A stretch of DNA of 64,000 nucleotides from the NCBI GenBank assembly GCA_001972305.1, contig BDDD01000723.1:62001-126000 (forward strand). Reading direction: 5' to 3'. The position numbers were made by a program, and so were the translations under genes. Below are positions 44,307 to 56,976 of the stretch, in pieces (the first letter of the stretch is position 1; the number at the start of each line of letters is the position of its first letter). The notes beneath the pieces are model-generated. The model was given only the letters and a program-made list of their open reading frames with translations. It searched no databases and had not been told where the DNA came from. The stretch is from Cephalotus follicularis. Taxonomy: Eukaryota; Streptophyta; Magnoliopsida; Oxalidales; Cephalotaceae.

Positions 44307-47138
44307 TGTCACGCCCCGGTTTCAGGTAGACACATATAAAGTGGTAAAGGCAATTCACATTAAGATTCAGCTTATGTAAATACCATAAAATTTAAAGTTT
44401 TAAACAAGATATCAGTTGCGGAAGCATTAAACTCATAAGCTGAAAGCACGTAACGTACATCCCATACTGCACGCTACTCAATATAAGTTCGTCATTGTTA
44501 AAAGCCCATAAACGGAGCGTGATTCATAATACATTAAATAAAACCCATAGTTAAACAAAGCCAAAAGTACGGTACATCAGTAGTCCTTAAAACATAACCA
44601 GTTTATTACAATCCAGAAGAATATAAACCAACAACAATAACATAAGGGCTTGTTCTTCGTCCAAACTAGTCCAACCTGTCCACTGCATCAATCTGTAAAG
44701 TAGGGGGTTAGCCTTTGTCCTCACTCGGCTAAGTCATAACAGTGGTTTGGGATTCACATTACATGCATGTCATGAAATGTAAGCGTAGATGATGCAGTGC
44801 AGTAGAAAATACCAGTATATATATATATATATATAAGTTAGCAGTACAGTAAAATAATAGTAGGGACATATATATGAAAATATATTTATGCGATAGCAGT
44901 AGAGTAGTAGCCCGGCCATGGCTACATCAACAGGCACAGTAATGTCCGAATAGGACTAGCAGGTACAGTGAGTCCATAAAGGGACTAACAAACAGGCAGG
45001 CAGTATGTGCAATGCCGCCAACTTCTGGCCCCACGTTACACTCCCACTTCGGTCCCTTCTCCAGGCAACCAAGCAAGACAACGGTACAGTACAATGAGTT
45101 ACCCAACCAACTCCTGGCTCCTAGGTTAACCCTACCACTAGCCGGCGTTGGTAGTCTCTGCCATGCAACAAGTGGCTCAAGCACAACCACATACAATTCA
45201 CAGAGCAAACTGTGAATAGTCATAGTAAACAGTGTAGTGAACAGTACAGTAATGATCGTTAGATGAACAACAGGCAGTTTATTTCAAATTATTTTCGAAA
45301 GTGATAACATTTTAAATATGTATTTCTAATAGATAGAAAATACCTTAAACAACTCAGTAGTGGAAATCGCTTTCCCATTTTGTTCAAAAATATAACAATA
45401 CTCATTTTATATTTCATACACAAACATAATAGTTTTCAAACTCATGTGTGTATTTCTAAATCAATATAACATTTTAGAGAGCATAGCAATTTATAAATGA
45501 TTATTATACAGGCAGTAAACAATACATATGCAATGCATACAAATGCTCAAATGCATCCTAACAGTAGTCGGGATCATTTCGTATCATTCAATAAGAAAAC
45601 TTCAGAACAGTACAAGAAGGCATCGATGTCTATTATTAGGTGTCGATGTCTTTATCCCTCAGCGTCGACACTCAAGTCCTTAACGTCAGCGCTTCCCACA
45701 GTTTGAAGACGTCGATGTCCATCTTTACACGCATCGACGCTCAAGGTATGGAACCTTAAACGTCAGTGTACTACTTAAGGCGTCGATGCGTTAAGGTAGG
45801 AACCTTCGGCGTCGATGTATAATACGTCAATAACCTAGCAGAGAACCCAAAGGGGTCGATGTTCCTAAAAGGCATCAACGTGTTTCGAGCACCAGTCGTC
45901 TTCTTCCTCACGATGTGACAAACAGTAACTAACATCGTCCATATACATGTAAGACAACATGAAATCAAGCCAGGAAACCAACATGCAGATACTGATCACA
46001 TACCCAGCATAACATGGCATTGACCCAGTGATCAAAACAGTTCAAAAATCATGTAATCTATACACAAAACCATAGTCCAGGCATGAACATTAATCTCAAG
46101 AATACGATTATGGCTTCCCCTACCTTTTTGTTCCAAGTTAGGAAGTAGAAAGTCCACCCCTTTTAGTATCCAGACGGTCACTTTAAGCTCCTAGGTACTG
46201 CTTGAAAGCTCCCTGGTTCGTCCCCAGAGCTGTTGTCCAGCTCCAAGCTTCCACTTGCTCAACAATGGTGGTTTGAGCTTTCTCTCCCTAACCTTCAGCT
46301 CTCTTTCCCTCACCGTGTTTCTCTCAAGTCTCTGGTTCTTTATCAATCAGTAATAGTCGAAGGTAAGAGGTGAGGGCTGTCTTTTATGCAACTCATGTTT
46401 GTTTCTTTCTGCCAACACACCAGTTCAGCTCTCCCTCTCTCTTTATTGCCGGATGCGACAGGTTCCGTTTTCTTCTCTCTCCCAGGCCATGCAGTCAAAA
46501 ATTTTCTCTCTGTTCCAAGCCTTTTTGTTGCAGGTAAAGTGGGCATCATACGCATGCAAGCCACATCTCCAGAGAGTCTGCCCAAGTGCCGGTTAAGTGA
46601 GACAAAGTCACCTCCATGCGACACCTTCACCTAGCTTTTCGTATATATCAGGGACATGACACAAGGTGTCGACGTCTTCCTCCTCACGTCGATGTCTTTA
46701 CACATTTATGCGAAAGGCATCGACACGTATACTGTGCGTCGTCATTTCCGTTTGCACTTTATTCTGTCAGGAGAATAACGTGCCTGACATTCAACGTTAC
46801 GCATTGACTTTTTCTTTAGACGTCAACGTCCTTCCCCTTTTTACACGAGGGCGTCGATGTTCTCGCCTGCATCGATGTGCATCTACATGAAGTTACGTGC
46901 GTCTCTTTGTTTCAAAGGCATCGTTGCGTTCAAAAGGGCATCGACGCGTTTCTCCCAAAACAACATTGTTTTGCCTCAAATTGCCCTTTTAACATTTCTT
47001 TAACATTTTATTCCAAAATCAATATTATTAGAGTTTGGAAAACATCATCGACGTTCGAAAATCCATCATTTTTTAATTGCACAGTAAAAGTACATTTACA
47101 TCATGAAATTGCAACATATAAAAATCCTGGGCGTTACA
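44307..47138 (-). mobile_element. Gypsy F 5' LTR (2832 bp)
   Basis: TGTCACGCCCC...GGGCGTTACA on plus, colinear with the 3' LTR, including both motif blocks (45617-45900 and 46662-46955). A (TA)n stretch at 44815-44834 differs in length from the other LTR. The outer flank GTCAA (47139-47143) resembles GTTAG at 36755-36759 at 3 of 5 positions, with two transitions, as expected for a decayed target duplication. Confidence 0.92.
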
Positions 47139-48301
47139 GTCAACGCTTTACCTCTTGGCGTCCACGCTTTAAGGAAAGGAACCTTAGGCATCAATGTTTT
47201 GAGCGTCTTTCTCTCACATAACAGGCCAAGGCGTCGATGGCTGTGGAACCATAACAACATTTTTTTTTCCCATTTCAACGAGAAACCACGTCACAAAACA
47301 GTGGATCCAAGAAAAACAATACATGCAATACTTAGTCCACATTCACCCAAAACAGCATATGCATAACAGGTTATCATTCAAGACAAACCACAACATTCAC
47401 TAAATCCACAACCCACCATTCATGTGTTTCATTAAACAACTCTTATTATAACTGAGCTAAAAAATACAGTAATATGATTCCTACCTCTGATTCCAAGTTA
47501 GGAATCAAAGTCCACCTCTTCAAGATTTACTGACCAGTAGCTTTCGAGCTCCAAGTTTTGGCGTAGTAGCTCCAAGTTTGAGCTTCAACCTCAAAAGCTT
47601 CAAGCTTTCCAAGTTTTGATATAGCTCAACGATGGGGGATATGATTCCCTCTCTCTTTCCTCAATGTTTTCCTTCTATTTCTCTTGCGGGGTAGGTAGAA
47701 GAAGGTGAAGGTGAGAGATGTGCTTTATGGAGGAGCTTATCTCTCTCTCCCTTTCACCGGCATGCAAGGGGCCATGCATCTCTCTCTCTCCTTCTTATCT
47801 CTGTCGACATGACACCCCTCAGTCACTTCTTTCTTCCTTTATGTCATTGCAGAGCGTGGGGAAGAGATAAAGTGTCTTAAACTTCTCTTTCACAAGTCTT
47901 CTGTAAGTGTTTTAACTTATTCTACCAACTGTTTTAGGCGTCGACATCAACCTTAGGTGTTGATGCGTTGACCTTCTTCCGTGGTGCTATTAGGCTCCCC
48001 AAACTTTGTTAACGCCAACCCTTTTGTTCCCCATCAACGGACATCGACGCCAGCACGTGGCGTCCATGCCTTAAGGCAAGAAGCCTTAAGCGTGCCTCAT
48101 TGTCCTTTAGCGTCAACGCTATCTTTTGGCTTTGACGCTCAAGCGACTTTCCCTTTTGCATTTTCCCTTTCAATACCACACTCTTTAACACTTCTATTCA
48201 AAATTCAACATTGGGCTGAAAATTCATAATTCTCATTAATTCATCATTTAAATTACAATGAGAAATACAATAATACAATAATGGAAATTTTGGGCATTAC
48301 A
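47139..48301 (-). mobile_element. Gypsy E 3' LTR, right part
   Basis: This continues the E LTR after the F insertion. TCGA motifs occur in decayed forms at 47139-47235 and 47937-48145 (GTCAACGCTTTA, GGCGTCGATGG, GGCGTCGACATC, CATCGACGCC, GCGTCAACGCT). It ends GGGCATTACA at 48301, next to a polypurine tract. There is no gene. Confidence 0.8.
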
Positions 48302-48829
48302 TCCACCCCTCCTTCAAAGAAATTCATCCTTGAATTTTAACATTTCTAAAATAAATGAGGGTAATATTCCCAAATATCAACCTCACGTTCCCATGTAGCT
48401 TCATCAGGTTGATGGAACTACCATTGAACATTCACCATAGGAATGGTTCGGTTCCTCAATACCTGCATCTTCCAATACATAATCCTCACAAGTAATTCCT
48501 CACAAGAAAGATCATGTTGCACCGATACTGAGTCATAATCCAAGACATGTGATGGATCTCGAATGTAGCCTCGCAACATAGATACATGAAAAACATCATG
48601 TACACCAGACAATGCAAGAGCTAAGGCGAGATGTTATGCCACCTCCTCAACTCTCTCAAGAATCTAAAAAGGACCAATGTAGCGTGGAGCTAGCTTTCCC
48701 CTCTTCCCAAATCTTTGTACACCCTTCCAAGGATAAACTTTCAGGAATACATGATCCCCAACATTAAGGGTCGAGGGTCTCCTTTTCACACTTTCAACAT
48801 GACTCTTCTACAAACTTTGCGTTGCAAGC
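48302..48829 (-). pseudogene. Gypsy E integrase C-terminus, chromodomain and polypurine tract
   Basis: The tract AAGGAGGGGTGGA (minus strand) adjoins the LTR at 48302. The coding remnant includes [54 protein letters not shown] (48418-48612 open) and a diverged chromodomain, LRNRTIPMVNVQW, a stop, then HQPDEATWEREVDIWEYYPHLF. The reading stops at 48829, where gypsy D starts. No upstream part of E is found on the other side of D. Confidence 0.85.
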
Positions 48830-51800
48830 TGTAACGACCCGCATTAATTTTGGATAAATTGATATTTGGGCCAGGGGGAAATTTTTTTTTCTTTTCTCGT
48901 TGGTTGTGGTTGGTTTGGGCTATTCTCTTCTTGGGTATATGTTGGTTTGGTTTGGGCTTGGTGGAGGCCTGAAGGTTTGTGTGGTTAAGAGATAAGATTT
49001 GTTTAGATGGTGTTGGGATATGTGCAAAGCTTGCTTAGGAAGCTTGATAGTTGATATCATATCCATCTTATCACTTATGAAGAAGCATTTGGGAGAGTGA
49101 GCTTTCATCTTTCATCTATCTTCTAAATCTTTGAGCGCTGTTTGAGGTTGAAACTTTCTTTCACCCGTCTACGCGTCTAGCTGCTGAGTGTCCTCCTCAG
49201 TACGTTTTAGTGCGTCGCATGGTTGGTGCCGGCATGACCTTTGAGGCCGAGGAAGAGCTTCGCCTTGGTTTTCATGGTTATATGTGGTTCATGTATAGGT
49301 CAGAGATGTTGTACATGGTAGCTAAGCGTTGTTGTGTATTGGTCTTGCGGAGGAAGATCTAGGCACGGAGTCCACGCAACAGGGAAGCTAGCTTAGAAAG
49401 CTACTGATACTAGTGAGTGGCATGTTCTTCTTTCTATCAATTGATAATTGAGAGTTTATTGGTTATATACCCTTCCATGATATTATCTTTGACTGGGATT
49501 TCTTCTCCTGTTACCTTATTGATATTGCATGTGAATACTGTTGTTTTCGAGCTGATGGCTCAACGCCTGGGTTGAACTTGTTGTTTCCCCTTTTTGTTTA
49601 AGTATTCATGCTTTATTTGATATCATGTGATGTTGTCCTTGGGTACTGGTTACTGGGTGCTAGTCACTTGGTTATGTATGAGATTGCCGGCATGAGATGG
49701 TCTAAGTGGTGATACACTTACCGCTGAGCCGAGGTTCTCCTCTGTTATCTCATCAAGGGTGGAGTTGAGCGGTGATTCGTGGGTCCCTTGAACGATACTA
49801 ACACTATGTGATTGCCGACGAGGTAGCTTCTCGATCGAGGTTCACTTGGTGTAGTGCTAAGCTCGTGATTGCCGATAGGGGTGGGCTTGCGTAGCCCCTG
49901 GATCGAGGTTCATGTAGTGAGGTGGGCCAACATATGATTTGCCAAGGGAGTAGAGCTAGCGTAGCCTTTCTACCGATGTTCATATGGTGCTCTGCAAGTG
50001 GGTATCTATATGAGTATATGAGGGATGTGTTCAGTCCTGTAGCCCATGATCGGGTTGATAGAACGTCAACGGAGTTGTTATTTATGCTGCCGAGGTGGTT
50101 CCGGCTATGGAAGTGTGTGAGTTTGATGTGTGCATATGCGTGTGTGGAATGTGCTTGTGATTGATACATTACCAGTAGTCCCCTTGAGAATTGTTGATCC
50201 TTAGAGTTGATCTTTTGTTGATCCTTCGATCCTTGGCATGTTCTGACATATAAACTGTTGTTTATCTTCTTTCCTTGAGGTCAGTCATTGAGTTGGTAGC
50301 TTTGACGTCTCATCGGGCTTTCTTTTTCATTGATATCCTTGTATATTTTCACCCATACCTTGTTTTGTTGAGCAGTGGATATGGGTTATCCCCGGCCCAG
50401 TTGGGGCAGGGCACATTCACCTTGACTCTTGGCACCCCGGTGGAAGTGGATCACCCAGGATATTCCTTGATCTTACTCACTAGTTAGTTGGACTAATCCC
50501 CTCTCAGTTTTGTGTGCAGAGGGAGGGGGGAGAAGTGTTCTTGCGATCCACTAAGGACAGCTTGTTGAGAGAGGTAGACGTCGGATGCAGCACCTTAGGA
50601 TGGCTCCTAGGCCACGGGCACCTTGCATTTGGGGACAATCTTGGGGTTTTTGTATAGATTTTGTTAATATCTATGCCTTGTAAAACCTTCTTTGTAAACA
50701 TGTGTTAAACTCTTGTATGATAGGCGTCCTTGGATTTTTTCCCGGGATCGCGTATATAATTCATTTCTTTTGTTTTATATACTTTGTTGTTTGTGCTATT
50801 TTCCCAGCCCTGGCTTTGTTTTTGCTTAGTGTTTGGGTGTGCAGGGACGACGTATGTGTTCGAGGGTTGTTTGACCCTGGGCAGAGGAGCAGGTCTCCCC
50901 AGCCCTGGCCTTGGTAAAACTTAAGTGTTTCACCCTGGGCTCTTTTGTGCGCGGCACCTCTACTGAGATGCCGGGCGAGGGGTGGCATTGGTCATGGTTG
51001 GTCAAACCTTAGGTTGACTTTACAGCTCGGGTTGGTTAACCCTAAGCTGAAGTCTGGTGGCATCCCCGGGTGTTGTCCCCAGGCATGCCGTAGGGGTTAA
51101 GTGGGTATAAGCAGTTTTCTTTAGTTTTGCCCGACCTCCCGACCTCAGACCAGCTCGGTTCCTGGAGGCATTTTGGGGGCTGAGCCCTGGTGTATCCCCT
51201 GGGTACCTGGCCAGAGTGAGATTTTATCTCCGCAGTATAGTTCGAGTATTGGTGGGACCTCGAGTGGGTGTCCCATGTTGCTTGGCGTTTGTCCCCGGGC
51301 CCTTGTGTTGATCCCAGGCTTGGCCTTTTGTTAAGTGTTGTCATTTTCTTGTTCCCGGGCATAACCTTGTTCGTATGGGTCATGCTCTGGGGAGGACATG
51401 CCCTGGGAGGACATGTCCTAGGTTATCGTCCAGTGAGGACATGCCCGAGGATGGTTCATCTGGGGAAGGCATGTCTTAGAATGGGGCACAGGCCTAGTTT
51501 GTGGTACGTCATGTTGTGTTGGCATCCCCTACCCGGGACCGCAGGAAAGATGTATTGTTACTTTCTTTGCCCTAGCTCCCTCCCCTAGCATGTTCCCTTT
51601 AGTGTAATGGTGCGTTTGGGCAGTGGGTGTGGTGCGCGTTCCCTTTAGTTAAACGGTGCGTTTGCTAAGTGGGTGTGGCATTTGTTTCCCTTTAGTTAAA
51701 CGGTGCGTTTGCTAAGTGGGTGTTGTGCGTATTTCCTTTAGTTAGACAGTGAGCTTTGGGGATAGTTTAAGTAAGGGTTATTTTATGGTTTTACCCTTCC

Positions 51801-52019
51801 TTCTTTCCTCCTCCCTGCTCGGGCATTTCTTTATTTTATCCCTTGGGTGCGTTTGGCCCGGGGAGCGCAGCTCTCCTCGGTAGCACTTTCTTAACACGTA
51901 CCTTAGCCTTAGCGTTATGCCTTTGTTGTTGTTGGGGTTTGGTTAGGGATCCAGGTGAGGGATCCTTCCACCTAGCACGGCCGTCATCGGGCAGGGGTGC
52001 TCGGGAACGAGCCGTGTCA
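48830..52019 (+). mobile_element. Gypsy D 5' LTR (3190 bp)
   Basis: TGTAACGACCCGC...CCGTGTCA. It is colinear with the 3' LTR at 56977-58641 except that about 48860-50245 has no counterpart there. A tandem repeat of about 47 bp lies at 51593-51755. Unlike most LTRs here, it has no dense TCGA motif block. Open frames inside are not genes. Confidence 0.88.
51593..51755 (+). repeat. Tandem repeat of about 47 bp in the D LTR
   Basis: Three units and a partial fourth, each starting TTCCCTTTAG and containing GGTGCGTTTG, begin at 51593, 51639 and 51686. The 3' LTR has the homologous array at about 58264-58390. Confidence 0.85.
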
Positions 52020-52025
52020 GCTTTT

Positions 52026-52037
52026 TGGTATGAGAGA
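52026..52037 (+). other. Primer-binding site of gypsy D
   Basis: TGGTATGAGAGA lies 6 bases after the LTR end. Compared with the methionine-tRNA complement TGGTATCAGAGC it has a C to G change and a final mismatch, so it is decayed. Confidence 0.65.
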
Positions 52038-52147
52038 GACTAGTTTAGTTTCCTTGTGTTTGCTTTGAAGACTTTTGGGGGTATGCATGCATTGCATTTC
52101 ATGTAGTATACATGTTAGTAATGTCCTAATCTTGCATGTGAAGGTAG

Positions 52148-53339
52148 ATGGTGCCGCCGCGTCTAACTCGAGGAAGTGGCGTGGGTAGGGGACGAGGGGT
52201 CGCCCCAGCCAGAAGACGTGTTCAGGGTAGAGGAAGAGAGACCTCCCTACCAAATGTGGATCAGGAAGTACCTCCTGTAGGAGCTGGTGTGTAGGTTAAC
52301 CCTGGAATTGTTGAACAAGAGACTGGACCAGCTGTGGCAGCTGAAGTTCCGGTAGCGCAGTCAGCAGCGCAGGTACGTCCTCCGATTGGTACAGGTGGTC
52401 AGGCAGAGTGGATGCAGTTCGCTATGATGATAGCACAAGCGTTGAGTGGTTCTCGAGCTCAAGCTTTACCTGTTGAATGTCTGCAATGTTTAGGTGTTGC
52501 AACTTTTGAGGGAACGAATGATCCAATGGATGCAGAGGCATGGCTGAATCATCTTGAGATGCTCTTTATACAGATGGGAGTTTCTGACGACTCACGCATT
52601 GGACTTGCCGTCTTCTTGGTAACTAAGAATGCTCTTCGTTGGTGGGAAGCTCTCCAAGCTAGACATACTGATGTTGCTATGATCATTTGGGATGTCTTCA
52701 AGCGAGAGTTCCATCAGTACTTTTTCCCAGCTACCTTCGTGAAGGGGAAGAGGAGAGAGTTTCCACATTTGCGTCAAGGGAGTATGACCGTGACCCAGTA
52801 TGAATACCGTTTTATGGAGTTGTCTCATTTTTCTCCGGCTCTGGTTGCAGACCAAGAGGAGAGATGTGAGAAATTCTTGGATGGGTTGAATCCCGAGGTG
52901 AGACATACTGTGGCAGCAACCAACTGGACTATATTTGGAGATATGGTGGAATCTGCGAAGAGGGTAGAGCATGGAACAGAGGAACCGCCAGGAAAGGGGA
53001 CAGAAGAGAGATGGACAACAGTCTGCTCAAGGGGAGGGTTCTTCCCAAGGGCAAGGGAAATGAAGGAAAAGGTACTCCAACCAGCAAGTTGACGGTGGGA
53101 ACCGGGGAGAGGCCAGGTCTGATGGCCAGGGGACATTTTCTCTGCAACAGACGAGGCCTCCTACAACCAGTGGTGCGCAGTAGAGCAGGCACTAGAGTTC
53201 ATCAGCTTCTCAACAGCCTCCCAAGTGCCAGAAGTGTGTTCACTTCCACTTTGGCAACTGCAAGACAGATACCCGTGAATGTTTCCAGTGTGGCCAGGTT
53301 GGGAACTTCAAGAGGAATTGTCCACAAGTCCAACAGACC
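52148..53339 (+). pseudogene. Gypsy D gag
   Basis: I chose ATG at 52148 because it gives the Arg/Gly-rich start usual for this group. A TAG at 52292-52294 interrupts the same frame, which then runs on to 53092. The capsid domain has VATFEGTNDPMDAEAWLNHLE, ALRWWEALQ, FKREFHQYFFP and LRQGSMTVTQYEYRFMELS. After a frameshift near 53000, the zinc knuckle CFQCGQVGNFKRNC (53280-53321) has Asn in place of the His ligand. The product would form the capsid and bind RNA. Confidence 0.88.
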
Positions 53340-53900
53340 ATGACGACACCTGGATCAATTGCATCTAATAGACAACCTGCGGGAGCTAGAGGTGGATCAA
53401 CGGCTTCGCAAGCGGGATCATCCAGGACTGGTGGAAGTCGTCATCAGGGTAGACCAGAGGCAACAGCTAGAGTTTATGCTCTAAATAGAGAAGATGCTCT
53501 TGGATCCGCGGACGTGGCTATAGGTAAGGCTCTTATCTTTGGCAGAGATGCCATAGTTTTGTTTGACACGGGAGCATCTTTATCTTTTGTTGCCCATGCA
53601 TTTTGCATACATGCATGTGGAGTGTTGAGTTCCTTGGACGAAGAGATCGCCGTATATGTTCCTACGGGCCAGAGTTACCTTGTAGAACGAGTCTACAGAG
53701 GTTGTGATGTTGTGATCAATGGATGGAGTTTTGTAGCCGACCTTATTCCCTTCAAGATTAAGGACTTTGATGCCATCCTGGGCATGGATTGGCTGGTAAG
53801 GCACCGAGCAGTGGTCGATTGTTTGGGTAAGGATGTTTCCTTTTGCTTACCCGACGAGTCAGGCATGGAGCTGGTTTGTGAGTAGTGCTCGGAACCTCTG
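53340..53900 (+). pseudogene. Gypsy D protease
   Basis: The region is open from 53340 to 53885. KALIFGRDAIVLFDTGAS has the catalytic DTG at 53565-53573 intact, followed by VINGWSFVADLIPFKIKDFDAILGMDWLVRH. A TAG at 53883 separates it from the reverse transcriptase. Confidence 0.9.
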
Positions 53901-55589
53901 AAGTTTATCTCGGTTATGGCTGCACGTAAGGCTTTGGATAAAGGTGCGCAAGGATCCCTAGCTCAAGTGGTGGATACTCGGATGACTAAGCCAGAGGTAG
54001 GGGACATACCCGTGGTTTGTGAGTTTCCCAATGTCTTCCCAAACAAGTTACCAAGTCTTCCTCCAGACAAGGAAATAGACTTTGAGATCGAGTCGATCCC
54101 TGGTGCGGCTCCTATATCCCTTGTTCCTTACCGTATGGCACATGTAGATTTGAAATAGCTAAAGGTATAGTTGCAAGACCTGTTGGATAAAGAATTTATT
54201 TGACCTAGTAGTTCTCCATGGGATGCTCCGGTCCTGTTTGTGAAGAAGAAGGATGGAGCTATGCATTTGTGTATCGACTACAGGCAACTCAACAAGGTCA
54301 CTGTGCGTAACAAGTATCCATTGCCACGGATAGATGACTTGTTTCATCAGTTGCGAGACGCTTGTGTGTTCTCGAAGATAGATCTTTGGTCCGGATATCA
54401 CCAGTTGAAGGTGAAGGATGAGGATGTTCCGAAGACAGCATTCAGATCTCGATATGGTCTCTATGAGTTCTCAGTTATGCTGTTTGGTTTAACCAATGCA
54501 CCGCCAGTTTTCATGGATTTGATGAATAGTGTGTTCCAACCTTTCTTGGACACCTTTGTGGTGGTGTTCATAGACGATGTGATGGTATGCTCGTAGAGTA
54601 TGGCTGAGCACGAGGAACACCTATGAATTGTTTTGCATACCTTAAGAAACCATGAGTTGTATGCTAAGCTCAGTAAGTGTGAGTTTTTGTTGGACAGGGT
54701 TGTGTTTTTGGGCCATGTGATCTCGGGCCAGGGTGTTGAAATGGACCCGAGGAAGGTTGAAGCTGTGGTGGCCTACAAAAGACCCAAGAGCGTACATGAA
54801 GTACGTACCTTCCTTGGACTTGCTAGCTATTGCCGAAGAATCGTGGAGGGGTTCTCGGTAATAGCGGCTCCTCTATCAAAGTTGACCAGGAAGGATGTGA
54901 AGTTTGTTTTGTTAGAGGACTGTGAGAAGAGCTTCCAAACGTTGAAGGATAGGTTGATGTCAGGTCCGGTGTTGACCCTTCCTTCTTCGGGGGTTGGTTT
55001 TGTGGTGTACAGTGATGCTTCTTTGCATGGTCTTGGTTGTGTGTTGATGCAAGAAGGGAAGGTTATTGCCTATGCTTCTCGGCAGTTGAAGGTTCATGAG
55101 CTCAATTACCCTACACATGACTTGGAGTCGGCTGCGGTAGTGTTTGCTTTGAAGATATGGCGTCACTATCTATATGGTGATCTCTGCCAGATCTTTACTG
55201 ACCACCAGAGTTTGAAGTATTTGTCTTCTCAACCACATTTGAACATGAGGCAGAGGAGATGGATCGAGCTCATCAAGGATTATGACTGTACCATTGAGTA
55301 TCATCCTGGTAACGCCAACGTGGTTGCTGATACTTTGAGCAGGAAGTCCTCCGCTTCCTTGGCTCATGTACGGTCGGTTTACTTGCCAATGTTGGAACAG
55401 TTGAGGTCTTTGAGGGCAGAGCTGTCTACCAGAGACAGTGGAGCAGTGTTGGCTTCTCTGCAAGTGAGGTCTGTTTGGGAAGAGCAGAGCCGGGGACTAC
55501 AAGAGAAGGACTGGCGGTTGGAAAAGTTGTTGAAACAAGTCAGAGAGGGTTCTCTTGCTGATTTCCACATCAGGGTGATGGTGCTCTGA
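53901..55589 (+). pseudogene. Gypsy D reverse transcriptase and RNase H
   Basis: Domains in order: [54 protein letters not shown], catalytic FIDDVMVCS (54567-54578, intact), [37 protein letters not shown] and [16 protein letters not shown] of RNase H, and [11 protein letters not shown]. The stretch 54633-55589 (about 318 codons) is open. Stops occur near 54156-54203, at 54594 and at 54624. Wording differs throughout from gypsy 1 and F, so D is a separate family. Confidence 0.92.
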
Positions 55590-56270
55590 TGTTTGGGGAG
55601 AGGATTTGCGCCGCACGTCGAGACGATCAAGCAGGAGATCCTGGAACAAGCTTATCGTTGTCCTTGGTCAATGCATCCTGGGAGTACCTAGATGTATCAT
55701 GACCTAAGGCAATCTTTCTGGTGGTGGGCCATGAAGCGTGAGATTTCCAGGTTTGTGGCAAGGTGCTGCCAGGTTTGTGGCAAGGTGCTTGACATGCCAG
55801 CAGGTGAAGGGTGAGCGACAAAAGCCTTCAGGTCTTCTTCAACCGCTTCCTATTCCAGTATGGAAATGGGACAACATAACGATGGACTTTGTCACTGGTT
55901 TTCCTCGAACGAGAAGCACGCGTGATGCAATCTGGGTGATTGTCGATCGCCTGACCAAGTCTGCTCACTTCATACCTATAAGGAAGGACTTCTGTTTGGA
56001 CAAGTTAGCTCGGTTGTACGTGGACGGTGTGATCAGGTTACATGGGATCCCCAACAGCATTGTTTCGGATAGAGACCCGAGGTTGACATCAAGATTCTGG
56101 CAGAGTTTGCAGAGGACGTTGGGTACGGAGTTGCGACTCAGTACGACATACCATCCTCAGACCGATGGGCAGTCTGAGCGAGCTATCCAGATTCTTGAGG
56201 ACATGTTGACAGCCTGTGTCATGGATTTCCGAGGAAGTTGGGATGACCATTTGACTTTGATCTAGTTCCC
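55590..56270 (+). pseudogene. Gypsy D integrase, zinc finger and catalytic core
   Basis: The zinc finger region (55600-55800) has a stop after GST near 55690 and a 22-base tandem duplication at 55747-55790 that shifts the frame. The core (55738-56265 open) keeps VDRLTKSAHF, VSDRDPRLTS and DGQSERAI, so the three catalytic acids are intact. It ends with a TAG in place of a Glu or Gln codon after DHLTLI at 56264. Confidence 0.9.
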
Positions 56271-56960
56271 CTACCACAACAGCTACCAGGTGAGCATTGG
56301 TATGGTTCCTTATGAGGCTTTGTATGGCAGACGTTGTCGAACTCCTTTGTGTTGGAATGAGGTAGGAGAACGCCAGTTGGTAGGACCAGAGTTGGTACAA
56401 GACGCAGCAAAGAAGGTGAAGGTGATCCGAGACCGTTTGCGTGCACCCCAAAGTAGGCAGAAGAGCTACGCAGACAAGCATCGAAAAGACTTGGAGTTCT
56501 CTGTAGATGACAAGGTTTTCCTCAGGGTGTCACCTTACACGGGGATTGTTCATTTTGGCAAACATGGGAAGCTGAGCCCAAGGTATATAGGTCCCTTTGA
56601 GGTTAGTCAAAGGATTGGACCAGTGGCTTATCGTCTGGCATTGCTTAAGGGGATGGCCAGGGTGCATGATGTGTTCCATGTATCTGTGCTGAGGAAATAC
56701 GTTGTTGATCCTTCCCATGTGTTGACTGAGCCAGTGGTATTTGCAGAAGAGGATTTACCAGTGTTGGCTTATGAGGAAGCCCCAGAGCAGATCTTAGACT
56801 GAAGAGTACAGGTTTTGAGGAACAAGACCATTCCCTTGGTGAATATCTTGTAGAGAAACCATGTAGCAGAAGAGGCTACCTGGGAACGTGAGGACCAGAT
56901 GAGGGAGCATTATCCTTACTTATTCCCTGGACCAGAGCTGGAATTTTGAGGACAAAATTC
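56271..56960 (+). pseudogene. Gypsy D integrase C-terminus and chromodomain
   Basis: The open stretch 56290-56802 contains [35 protein letters not shown] and [15 protein letters not shown]. After a TGA at about 56800 the diverged chromodomain continues as VQVLRNKTIPLVNIL, a stop, and AEEATWEREDQMREHYPYLF. The final acidic segment and 'gaggacaaaattcc' are standard for the end of such elements. Confidence 0.9.
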
Positions 56961-56962
56961 CT

Positions 56963-56976
56963 TAAAGGGGAGAGGT
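56963..56976 (+). other. Polypurine tract of gypsy D
   Basis: TAAAGGGGAGAGGT lies immediately before the 3' LTR start TGTAACGACC. Confidence 0.8.

Noticed and set aside
52592..53192. Minus-strand open frames in the gypsy D gag region
   Set aside because: They are antisense shadows of the gag frame on the plus strand.
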